DNA from: Cladophialophora immunda
Lineage: Eukaryota > Ascomycota > Eurotiomycetes > Chaetothyriales > Herpotrichiellaceae
Reading direction: 5' to 3'
Assembly (NCBI RefSeq): GCF_000835495.1
Contig: NW_015622547.1
Location: 2,666,001 to 2,730,000, forward strand
DNA length: 64,000 nucleotides
Shown: positions 44,426 to 55,137 of the stretch, in pieces
How the letters are laid out: each line of letters opens with the position of its first letter
Position numbering within the stretch: the stretch's first letter is position 1
Translations under genes and position numbers: made by a program
The notes under the pieces: model-generated
What the model saw: the letters and a program-made list of their open reading frames with translations, nothing else
Told to the model about the DNA's origin: nothing
Databases searched by the model: none

Positions 44426-46043
44426 TCACGCAACCCGCACAGGCCGCTCAAAACGGAGAAGACACATGACGGCGCAGGCCAGGGCGGCGGCCACGGCGAT
44501 GACGTCGTAGGGCAAGCCGAGCCAGGGGCCGCCGCCGCGGTCGAGGCCGGCGTTGAACAGGGCGGCGGTGACGGGGTAGGCGAGCATGACGCTGAGGGTC
44601 TCGGCGATGGCGAGCACGGAGAAGACGCGGCCCTTGTCGTCGGCGTCGATCAGGGCGGCGGCCAGCGCGCGCAGCGTCGCGGGGAAGCCCGTCGACAGGG
44701 TCTCGACCAGGAGGCCGACGGCCAGGACGGCCGGGTGCGGCGCCAGGCCGATGACGGCGAAGGCGACGGCCAGCACGGCCAGCGAGGCCCGCGACAGCAC
44801 CACGTTCTTCTGCACCGGGCTGAACGCGTACCGCGCGTCCAGCCGCGCCGAGACGCCCGGCAGCAGCGTGAACAGCACCAGCCCCGCCGCCACGGCTTGC
44901 AGCGAGTAGACCAGTGTCGCGTCCGCCAGCGTCCAGCCGTACCGGTCCGACACGTACCGCTGGAGCAGGTCGCTCAGCGCGTAGCAGATCAGCCGGAACG
45001 GGTACGTCAGCGCGACGAAGATGAGGCGCCAGTCGCTCCAGATCTTGACCAGGCGGGACAGGTCGAGTTGTCGCCATGTGCTGCGCCCTCGGGCATCTGT
45101 GGCGGTGGGGTCCTGGTCACCATGCGCTTCGGCCTGTTCGTTCCGTGCGGTGACTTGCAGGTGCACCGTTTCTGGGACGGTTGCGACGAGGATCACCGTG
45201 ATGACTAGGAGCGCGAGTCCAAGGTAAATGGCGAGCCACGGATCACGCCGCATGAGGGTCGCGGCGAGGACGGGCCCGATGACCTTGCTGAAGTATCCGC
45301 ACGCGGTGGAGCGGAAGAATGTCTCTACCCTGCATCAGAGTCAGCTGCAAGATCCAGTCGACAACCCTCAAACTCGACCACATACACTCGGTCACCCGGG
45401 CTGACATCGGTCAAGACACACTGTGGGATCATCAGCTGGGTGCCATGCAGGAGAAGGTGCGAGGCGGCCTTACCACAAAAACCAATTCTGTCACGACAAC
45501 CCCGCCGCTCACGAGGTTGAGACCAGCCCCCAGCCAGATAGCCCGAAGAGGAATCTGGCCCTCAAACCAGGTGACAAACGTCGTCCACACCTGTGTCAGG
45601 CAAAGGACAGTGATGTTGAGGATCAGCAGGTGTCGTCGACCGATGGCGTCGGTGAGGATTCCCATGGGGATGCTCATCAGAAGCCCCGGAGCTGCGGCAA
45701 AGAATTCGTACCATCCCTTCAGTGTGGACACCTGCGTCTGCACAGGGCCAATCTTGCAGTACGACTCTGGGATCTCGCTGGACGGTGGCAAGGAATCGAC
45801 TGGGTGCCGGCGGTACCATTGCGAGCAGTAGATGGACTCGTAGATCTGGGTCTGGGCGGGAGCCAGGATCTGGAATGCGAGGTTGAGGCAGAACACGACG
45901 ATGTAGATCTTCAGGAGAAGCCTGGAATGGTTCTTTCGTTCGCCGTCGTCGCCGACATTGGATGCAGTGCCCAGTAATGGCGCGGAATCTGCAAGACCTT
46001 CTTCGCGGCTGTTCTCAAATTGAACGGCGTCAGGCGACATCAT
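44426..46043 (-). CDS. MFS transporter
   Basis: Three exons on the minus strand: 45474-46043, 45386-45420 and 44426-45329, with introns 45421-45473 (GTAAGG..ACAG) and 45330-45385 (GTATGT..GCAG). The product is about 502 residues. The middle exon is only 35 nt and supplies CVLTDVSPGDR, a typical MFS loop that joins VVVTELVFV to VVETFFRSTACGYFSKVIG. The first exon has a long polar N-terminus, then FCLNLAFQILAPAQTQIYESI and MGILTDAIGRRHLL, the MFS motif A region. The 3' exon is clearly GC-richer than the 5' exon, with third codon positions strongly G/C. Twelve spans are likely and the substrate is unknown. It runs in the same direction as the next MFS gene at 46983-48805. Confidence 0.88.
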
Positions 46044-46982
46044 GGTGCTCAGCGACGCAATAACACCACATGCATCCGCGTCAATGGAGTGTCGTCCAGG
46101 AGAGAAGCGGACTCGGTCTAATAAGGAAGAAATCGAGGATGCCTGATGGCTGCGGTGAGGGGCCAGAGGTGTTATTTCTCGACCTGAAGAAATGCTGCAG
46201 CCTGGTATGTATGGGTCGAGTGGTGGTGCAATCAATCAATCACTCAACCTCCATGCTGATCTATGCACGAGTAGGAGACTTTGACGCCATCTAGACCGAC
46301 ATTCGCATCCGCCATCGAATAACAGAGTGGTGTTCCATTGGGGAGCCATCGACACCAGGGAGGAACAGATAACGCGGATTGAACCTCAATGGGCAGGTCA
46401 GACACACCCATCTAGGGAGGGGAGCTGAGCACTCGCCATGACGGAATAATCAGCCCCGTCCGTCTGTTTCAGGTGGATAATCTCTCCTAGCTGTCTTGGG
46501 TCAAGTTATTCGTTCCTTGGGCTCTCTGGTGGCTCTGGTAGCACTGGAGAAATAGCTGGTGATATGGAAACGAGCCTTAGTACTGGCCTCTGTCCATTAA
46601 AAATTATAATACCCGCCAAAGGGTAATTGTGTAAGCCGAACAACTACCAACTTGTAGGTATGAAAGGGGCAAAAGGTGTTGGTGGTTATTAATGATGTGC
46701 CTGCATCTTCGGCCCGGATCAAGCTTTTTAAATAGCTACTCCGTATAGGTAATATGCACCGTGTGGTTGCTCCCCTGGGCTCAACCGGATATTGGCCGAA
46801 ACAATCAAGACACTGGCATAATATGATACGCATGTCTATTCGTACGCTTCGTTGTCAGACCAGCCAAAGTCAAGGGCCAGCCCGCCATTTAGGCCTCCAC
46901 CGATCAACTCCTCTGCTAAAGTGTTGTATATCGTAAGAAGGGCCTGAAAGTATCCCACATCTGTATTCCAAACTGACAAAAT
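46044..46982. other. intergenic region
   Basis: Between two minus-strand MFS genes. No gene or clear element seen. Confidence 0.5.
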
Positions 46983-48805
46983 CTAGAACCTGCTCCATTT
47001 ACTCTTCGCTCTTATCCGCTTTCCAAAAACAAAGAACACAAACGGTACGGGTATCAAGGCAACGGCAAAGAACCCAAAAATGCTCGTCCCCCAAGGAACC
47101 CCAATGTTGTGGTACATGGGAGACACGATAAGCGGAAACCTGCCATCACGTCAGCACCGGTCGAATACTGAGGGGGAATAATAAAAGGGCTGACACGTAC
47201 GCTGCAGCAAAGCATGATCGCAAAAATGTGTTGGCTGCCACCGCACTGGCAGCGTACTTCTGAAATGTGTCGACGAGGTAGTTCAGTGCCGCTTGGAAGA
47301 TGGTGAAGAACCCCAGCCCCGTCATATACAACCCGATGACAGGGGCGATCCACGGAAACTTCGGGTCGGATGTCCACCCAGTGATGAAGAGGCCTGACGA
47401 GAAAAGAAAAGATCCAAACATCATCGGAGGCAGACGCAACTCGGGGGCCACTTTGCCTCCCGACTTGCGGTTATATACCAGTTGGTTGAAAACGTTGATG
47501 ATGGCGCCAGTGATGGCTCCCAGCAGAATCGCCAGGAATGGAAGTTCAGAGGGAAGTAGTTTCCAACGGCGGTGTTCGCCAAAGATGATCGGAATCGCAC
47601 CTATACGAGATCAGTCTTGAGTCCAACCGCTGAAGGAGAAGAATGCTCACCAAGTTGCATATACAAGATACCATAACAAAAGCTCGCATAGAGAGCCACA
47701 AGTGCACAGATCGGGGTCATCAACAACTGGAAAGGTCGAACCAAAAACTGCAGTCGGTCAGCACACTGCATGCTCCGAGAAGAGATAAAGCCTTGCTCAC
47801 CTTGTTTGCTAACTCTGTGACAGACACGTCCCACTCCTCGAATTTCGCATGAAGTGCCCAATTCCCGCTTTGATGTCGCAGGCGCCGCGCCTTGTATATC
47901 AGAAGTCGTGGAGGATATGACTCGTCCAGGAAGATGACATCGAAGACCAAGACGAAGAGCTGGATGATTCCCGTGAGGTACTCGGTCCATCTCCATCTGA
48001 GACTCGGCTGAACTACAAGGGCGGCGCCAACGATAGGTCCAAATACTGGGCCAATGACCACTGCCATTGCATAGGAAGCGATTGCAATACCCCTCTGGGA
48101 CGCTGGGAACAAGTCACTGAGAACGCCGCCAGTGTTAGTGACAGGCGCCGAAGAGAAGAAGCCGGCAAAGAATCTCGTGATCATGATGGTCTGGATGTCT
48201 TTGGCTGCACCAGTCCCGAACGAGAAACAGGCGGCAACGAACATGGGTGGGAGGACAGCATTCTTTCTGCCATAGACCTCCGACAGTGGTGCCCAAAGCA
48301 GCGGACCAATACCGAACCCAATCAAAAAAAGCGTCGTCCCCAGCGTCGAGACCTCGGTCCCAACGTGGAAATCATGCGAGACCTGCTCCGTCCCTGGACT
48401 GTAGCTACTGCTCGCCCAGGTGGCGGACATTGTGGTAAACCCGTACAGGGCAGTGGTGATTACTTTCTTCTTCATGGTCCAGTTGACGGGCCTGTAGGGG
48501 TCATCCGCGCCATCGAAATCAACCAGATCTTCGACCGTCGTCTGGCGGTGCTCGAGCGGATGGGTGAAAGTGCCTATGGGCGGCCGGGACCTGATCCGCG
48601 ACAAGAGGGTCTCTCTCCGAGTGACTGTCCTGGTGAGGCTCGCGGACCGGCCTGTCGCAATGGACGCAGGCCCGCGGCCGTCCTGGGACTTTTCCTCGTC
48701 GTGGTCCAGATCGCCATAATCCGAGTTTGTGGTTTCGCGGGATAGGTCCGAGGTCGAGGTCTCTGTCGGCGACCTGACATGGTCACGCACGTGTATATCG
48801 GCCAT
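46983..48805 (-). CDS. MFS transporter, DHA1/polyamine-type
   Basis: Four exons on the minus strand: 47801-48805, 47651-47747, 47201-47600 and 46983-47139, with introns 47748-47800, 47601-47650 and 47140-47200, all GT..AG. The product is 552 residues. A 110-residue polar N-terminus leads to DPYRPVNWTMKKKV, ATWASSSYSPGTEQVSHDFH, LLWAPLSEVYGRKNAVLPPM (motif A region), ITRFFAGFFSSAPVTNTGGV and VVIGPVFGPIVGAAL. Exons 3 and 4 hold PWIAPVIGLYMTGLGFFTIF, FPLIVSPMYHNIGVPWGTSIFG and the basic tail GKRIRAKSKWSRF. This is the polyamine/fluconazole exporter (TPO/FLR1) type of MFS. A proton-driven exporter in the plasma membrane is likely; substrate unknown. All splice sites conserve frame with the flanking conserved motifs. 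Confidence 0.9.
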
Positions 48806-51159
48806 GGTTAGTCTGTGTTATGTGCCATGGCGGCCGTGTTGGAGCTGGGTGTTGGGAGTTGGGTGATTTTATGGCGACGGCAGTGGACAGGCCATGCCGA
48901 TATCGCCGACGTCATTCTGAGACGAGGAATCACCAGAAGCGAATCCCAGCAGAAAAAGAGGCCGTGTTTGCCGATCGTGACTGGGACGGGGCTTGTCCAG
49001 CTCAGGTACAAGTACCGAGTACAAGCAACATGGTGTGCACGAAGAGGCTGGGTCGGCTGTTTGGGGAGTGGTGGGCTGGCCATTCCTGACCAAGCATCTC
49101 GCATCTCTGGGCGTCTCGTGGTTGGCATGGAATCTCGCCGGCGTTAAAAGACCCTTACAACCGCCTCCCCTCCCTGCGCCTGCGCCATTTATTCAGCTTT
49201 GCCTTTTTGCTTTTTTTCTCTGGAGACTTTCCCTTCTTCTTTCTCCCCGTCCAAAACAATCCTCTCTTTCCGGTTAAATCATTCTTCATCGTCCACCCAT
49301 CTTTGCCCCCGATCTTCGGCGCCGGAAATCTCGCATATCGTCAACGACGCGTAAACACTACAAGTACATCCCCGGGTCTCGGTCCTCTTATGAGCGAGGG
49401 ATCGCTTGAAACCTTGACTCGGTGATTGGCATTTCGCACACCATTCATTCCCCGCGTCTTGACCACAAGAGGCACTTCAGCAGCGTCGACTAACCAGCTA
49501 GACGATCAACAAGTCTCCGCATCCTCGTACTCGTACAGCTAACTGTCCGCTATCCCCAAGTCTCCGACGCATGGTCCTTTGCCAGTCTCCCTACCCTACT
49601 TGTATGCAGCAGGTGTTTTTGGAGAAGTGGAGGGATCGCAAGGCGTAAGAGACAGGAGAGGGTGGTTGGTGAAACGACACAGGTACCACTTGCGGGCACA
49701 TTGTGGACTCCGGCCGATTGCGGCTTGTGCTGCGAATAGCGGACTATCAACTTCTGCTCTCATTCAACAGCTGATGACGGTGATTGGAGGCTTTGTGTCT
49801 AGATGTTTGTCGGGCCTTCTTGACTGCCACCCGCCTCGTCTTGAAACGCTTCCCGTTGTACCAACTCTAGCCACCGTGGCTTCACAGTGAACATACTTGG
49901 TAAAGTACGTACAGAGCACTCAAAGATTAGCCCGAAAGAAAATGCCGGGTATCTCGAGAACAGTATACAAGTACCGTCTTCTAGCATCCTCCATCGGTCG
50001 CCGTCCAAGCCATGGTGTGATGTTCGTGCGTGGGTGTGTGGTTGGGGATTGTCACGTTATTCGCCCTCGAGACCTCGACTCTCCAATAAGGCCTGATAGT
50101 ATTCGACACTTGACGACTACGGTAGACAAACCCGTCGGTGCAACACAAATAAGCCTCCACTGATCTTCATGATAGTATGTCCTTGGCAGTGTGACCAATG
50201 AGTAAACCAGGCATGGGATTTGTGCGATTTCGAAGCTACCACCCCCTTTTAGGTCCAGCCTCACCACCACTCCAAGCTTCAAAAGGACAAGCTTTTGGTC
50301 CTCACCTTCAGGCAACCCCGTCCTTCACCTGAAGCGGAGACTGGGGCCTTTGATTATGTACTCGCACCCGCCAAAATCTCACGACAAGACCAAAGGTTTC
50401 TCCGTTGAAGTTTCGGTCTTTCGGCCTAAGCTGTGCAGCGAGCATCTTCAGCCTCGCCGCTTCGATCCAAGGGCCGAGACTGCGAAACACGGCCCCCCTT
50501 TCTCCCAATTTAATACAAACCACTTGTCTTCGCTCATATAACGTGGAGAAGGCACTCGCAGGGTTACGCTTTGGCGCAAACGCGCCCACTGCCACAAATG
50601 GCGATAACGCGACGCTTAACCACCCCCGCGTGCCCATAATTGGGCCTTGCACCGATATGCCTCTTCGTATACCTTCAGACTCCGCTGGGAGCCAGGCCGG
50701 CAGTCTAGGAATGGAGTGGCCTTCGTATTTTTTTTGCTTGCCGTAGTCCTTCCTTCCACTAACGTTCTGACACGCCCTCTGCGTCCAATGAAGCCTCTTC
50801 TATGTACCACAGGCAGGGGTTACTCCCATTGGTCGTCTTTGGATACGGGCGAGTTATTGATTTGAAGAGTTAGCTAAGGATGCCCGGTCCTACTATCACC
50901 GCAGAGCATCTCACTGATATGCTGACGTTTTGACCGGCCAAATCCCATCCACACACGAGAGCCAAGTTGTCGTCCGCGAGCCTTCGACCGACGGACGACC
51001 TAGAGCCTTTCTGAACACATCAACGGGCGAGGGCCTGAGGAGAAGGATAAATAGGGCCAATCTGTCAGCTGCTGCAATGCCATGTCTCGCAATCAATTTC
51101 TAGAGCGCAACCTCGCACAAGGACAAGGATACCCTGCCATCCAAGCTCTGTAACACGGC
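48806..51159. other. 2.35 kb intergenic region, divergent promoters
   Basis: Between the start of an MFS gene (-) and of the CocE-like gene (+). Pyrimidine-rich around 49200-49270. Short ORFs show no family motifs. No gene called. Confidence 0.5.
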
Positions 51160-53247
51160 ATGGCCTCGTCTAAAGAGATCTTCTCCGTCGGAGGCATAGA
51201 GGTCGCACAAAAGAAGATCTCGTCCATCGATGACCCGCATGCGCATTACAACGGCCTGAATCCGTCGTCGACCACGTTGCCCCAGGGCTACAAGAAGGAT
51301 CCTTCTCGTCGAGGCTTTGACGTCGCGACGATTTGGGATCGCGACATTGAGGTGCCCATGCGAGATGGGACAGTCCTCCGCGCTGATGTCTTCCGGCCCT
51401 CGGACGTCAGTGAGAAGGTCCCCGCCTTGATAGCTTGGAGTCCTTATGGGAAGTCTGGGACAGGTAAGCGTTAGCCCTGTGTTGTGGTCTGGGAGACAGT
51501 CACTCACCTCCTTGGGCGCTTCCACACAGGCTTTCTAGGGCTAGACCTGGTTCCAGGCCGAGTGGGAATCCCAAAGAGCATGCTCTCCGGACTTGAGTCT
51601 TTCGAGGCGCCAGATCCTGCCGAGTGGACTGCGCACGGATACGCTGTAGTCAATATCGACGCGAGGGGTATCTTCAAATCTGGAGGGAATCAGAGGTCTG
51701 TATTTGGTGTGTCCTTCCAAACGCTTTACATGCTGATAGCTCCAGGTGGAACGGAACTGCTGAGGGCAGGGATGGCTACGACGCCGTCGAATTCATAGCA
51801 GGCTTGCCTTGGTGCAATGGCCATGTAGCCTTGATCGGCGTCTCTTGGCTGGCCATGGCTCAGTGGTACATTGCGGCAGAGAGACCGCCTCACCTGAGCT
51901 GCATTCTGCCCTTGGAAGGCTTGAGCGACATGTATCGCGAATCCCTCTGTCGCGGCGGAGTTCCGTATCTGCCATTCTGGCACTTTCTGAGAGACCATGG
52001 GCTATATGGTGAGTGAGACGAGCGCCCTATCAGAAACAAAAGAACCCTGCTAAAGTTGTTCGTACCTCCAGGCGAAAATCTGCAGGAGGATCCAATCTCA
52101 ATGTTGGCCAAGTATCCGCTCATGAACGCATACTGGGAGGATAAGCGGGCGAAGATAGAACTGATCAACGTCCCTGCGTACATCCTCACCAGCATGTCAA
52201 CTGGCCTGCACACCGTTGGCTCGATCAGGGGGTTTGAAGACATACCACATGGCAAGAAATGGTCAGCTCTCCCAAGTTGTTGTTCGTTACGAGGACCAAG
52301 ACTGACGCAGTGCCTGGCTTAGGCTTCGCTTGCATCCGACGCAGGAATGGCACGACTTGTACCAGAAAGAGACCATTGACGACTTGAAGAAGTTCCTCGA
52401 TTTCTATACCAAAGGTATCAAGAATAATTGGGAGGAGACTCCAAAAGCCCGAATCTCCGTTATCCGCTATAATCAGGTCAGTGAAAGGTCCTCATAAGTG
52501 AAGAAACATGACTGAGATCCCTCGTACTAGTCACCTATCGCAAACATCCCTTTCCCGACCTGGCCAATCCCTCAGACTCAGTACAAGACACTATGGCTTT
52601 CGGGTGAACAATCCCTGAAAGAAGTGTCCGGGACTGCTGCATCGGGCAAAGCCTCGTATCAATCAGACATCCCGGCTCAACAGGCTGACAACGATCCCGA
52701 GTTCGCTGAGTTCGTCTACCCTTTCACTGAAAAATCCACCCTCATCGGGCCGTCAAGGGCAGTCATATACATGTCATGTGCCGACCACGATGACATGGAC
52801 GTTTTCGTGATCATCCGCAAAGCCGATCGAGAAGGAAAGGTCCTGCAAAACATCAATATACCACTGAATGCGCTTGGCTTAACATCCGAGGATGAGGTTG
52901 AAGATATCAACAGCCTGAAATACATTGGGCCTTCTGGCATATTGAGGGCAAGTCATCGTGCTCTCGACCCGAAACTATCCAAACCTCATTGGCCTGCCCA
53001 TGATCACACCCGAGAGGAGAAGATTCCACCGGGTCACATTGTGAGGTTGGAAATCGGAATCTGGCCTGCAGCGATTCAATTTGAGGCCGGTGAAAAGCTG
53101 GTCTTTAGAGTTGCTGGCCATCAGATGACTCTGGCTGAGTTCACTCCACTACGTGGGCGGTTCCATACAGGAAATAAGGGGAAGCATACTGTGCACTTTG
53201 GCGGTCAGTATGACAGTCACATCGTGGTTCCTTTCGTTCCCATATGA
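51160..53247 (+). CDS. CocE/NonD-family hydrolase (frame uncertain near 52555)
   Basis: Six exons: 51160-51463, 51530-51695, 51746-52008, 52072-52261, 52323-52476 (or -52480) and 52532-53247. The product is about 597 residues. It has an N-terminal alpha/beta-hydrolase part with VPMRDGTVLRADVFRP, IDARGIFKSGGNQR, EGRDGYDAVEFIAGLPWCNG and a GVSWLAMAQW nucleophile motif (Ser about 190; the usual G-x-S-x-x-G glycine is Ala). The C-terminal beta-sandwich (X-Pro dipeptidyl-peptidase type) runs from about VYPFTEKSTLIGP to HIVVPFVPI. Between exons 5 and 6 the frame needs care. The natural donor after YNQ (GTCAGT, 52477) joined to the acceptor CTAG (52531) gives a reading SPIANIPFP that then runs out of frame with DWPIPQTQYKTLWL. 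Either a single base is missing in the CCC at 52555-52557, or a weak donor GTGAAA at 52481 is used. Substrate (cocaine-esterase-like esters or others) unknown. Confidence 0.72.
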
Positions 53248-53567
53248 GGAGTATGGCTCTGGTCGCGAATGCTTGACAGTGGTCGGAAGTGTCCAGTGCG
53301 AAACTTGGTCTGGGCAGAAGAACCCAAAGAGAGTTGAGGTTGTACGTACCTAGGTATGTAGTCTGTAAAACGTTGGAGAGGAGGACAACGCTCGCCAACT
53401 CTTAACAAGCAGCTCGGTGGTACTATAAGAGTCTTGGCGCTCGCTTAGTTCGACGTCACCGCGCCCGAACGTCGTCCTCATCATATCCCGCCCATGCATA
53501 CCATCAACCACTTTTTCCACAAAACATAAAACCTGACCATGGACTGCCATTGAGTAAACAAGACAAA
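53248..53567. other. intergenic region
   Basis: 320 bp between the CocE-like gene and the LYR gene. Contains the palindrome TACCTAGGTA at 53347-53356. Confidence 0.55.
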
Positions 53568-53878
53568 ATGAATCTGGAGCTCAGGAAGCAAGTGATCAGT
53601 ATATACAAAGGTACGAGAACCGTCAGATCCATACCGATCCTCGGAGCAGGGTACCTAAACTGAGGTCACCTGCAGAGCTGCTGGAAATGGGCAAACACTA
53701 TCCGCTGGGCTACGACTATTTTCGACCTAGGCTGCACAAGGCATTCATGTCCAAAGCTCATCTGACAGACGAGGAGCAGATACGTCAAGGTATCAAGCGA
53801 GCAGAATTTGTGAAGAAGGAGATTGAGGCGCTCTACTTTCTGAAAAAATACCGTTCGATGAAGCAACGATATTCCTAG
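53568..53878 (+). CDS. LYR-motif protein, ETFRF1/LYRM5-like
   Basis: Two exons: 53568-53610 and 53676-53878, with intron 53611-53675 (GTACGA..GCAG, 65 bp) splitting a Glu codon. The product is 81 residues: an N-terminal [20 protein letters not shown] with the LYR/LYK-type motif, then [19 protein letters not shown] and a conserved REF-like [20 protein letters not shown] ending in RSMKQRYS. This matches the small mitochondrial LYR family member that regulates electron-transfer flavoprotein. A mitochondrial matrix location is expected by homology. Too short for most ORF finders because of the intron; the conserved ends make the structure firm. Confidence 0.9.
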
Positions 53879-55137
53879 TTGAATCCATGTCAAAGGGTGT
53901 CCCTGAGAGTCATTCAGCAGAGGCTCGCGGACGATCTACAGAAATCGAACAGTCGCTGGAGCGGACAGGCTCCTCAGGGAGAGACTGACGCAACTAGAAT
54001 TGGCTCTAGCTCGACAAAGCCAAGCGAGAGCTCGCTGAAAAGGTCGTCATTGTCCTGAAACTGCCACCTCAAGTCCGAGCAACTATTTGAGGCACATCCC
54101 ATGCCTCACCGATGCCTTCAAACTTACGGCGTCGTCCTGACTTGGATAGCTTCACGATATCGGTGCTCTCATACCGCAACAAAATCGAGTTTGGGTCCAC
54201 AAGACTGGTCGTAGGTCGAGTTTATCAAGTGCGATGGGCGCGTCTTGTAGAGGTCTGCAAACACTGTGACGAGTTGTGCCGGCTCGCGGCATTTATTTGG
54301 GAGGTGGTGTCGACGGGAGGCGAGTACTTGGACTTCTGCGGAGGAGAGGGCACGGTCAGATGCGGCGTTCACGGATGTCTCGTGGTTTGAGCGATTCTGT
54401 ACTTGTATAGAAGCTTGTCTGATCGCCGAAAGCGATGGACCAAGGACGATGGATGGATGGGAACAGTCATAAGACACACATTGTGAACAATAATACAGCA
54501 CAAACTCGTTCGCCTCCTTGGAATCACAGGGACAAACACTGAAACAATGCCAAGCCTTTGGGAGGAGCGCAGGGGGCGGCTCTTTAGCCACCTGCACCCA
54601 GAACCACCCAGTCAGGTGCAAAGCAGCAGAGGCGAGTCGTCGTGCTCTAACAAGTCCTATCCCACCCACCCTGACGGCCCTCTCCTGCGCAAATCAAACA
54701 CCTTTTGACACTCGCTCATCCACCATCTTCATTGATATCTGTGCCGTATATCAGCTCAATATCCCATCAGTCAACCACACACAGTACCCTCGCCGTGCCC
54801 GCGTGACAACAATCCACGGCATTTTCACCCGCAGCTGTACGATCTGTCCTCAAGCTTTCCCTTTGCTCAACCTTTATCCTCTCCCAAATCACCGCATCCT
54901 CGTTTTCCCCATCGAACGCTCCGGTGCCGGTTACCCTGAAACCTCCGAGCTGCGACAGTCTGTCAGTTGACGTTGAGTTCCTCGCCGGATCTCATGTTGA
55001 AGAAACGAAGACTCTGCTTGCCCTCCGCTCAACCTTCCATAACGCTCCGAGTCGTCCCAGCCCCTCCGCCTCCCTCTCGTTGCGCTTCGGCTTCACAAGC
55101 AGAAAACTACACAAGTCCTACCGCTCTGCCGTGTTAG
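53879..55137. other. intergenic region
   Basis: About 1.26 kb between the LYR gene and CCR4. The 3' side is presumably the long leader of CCR4. No gene seen. Confidence 0.5.
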
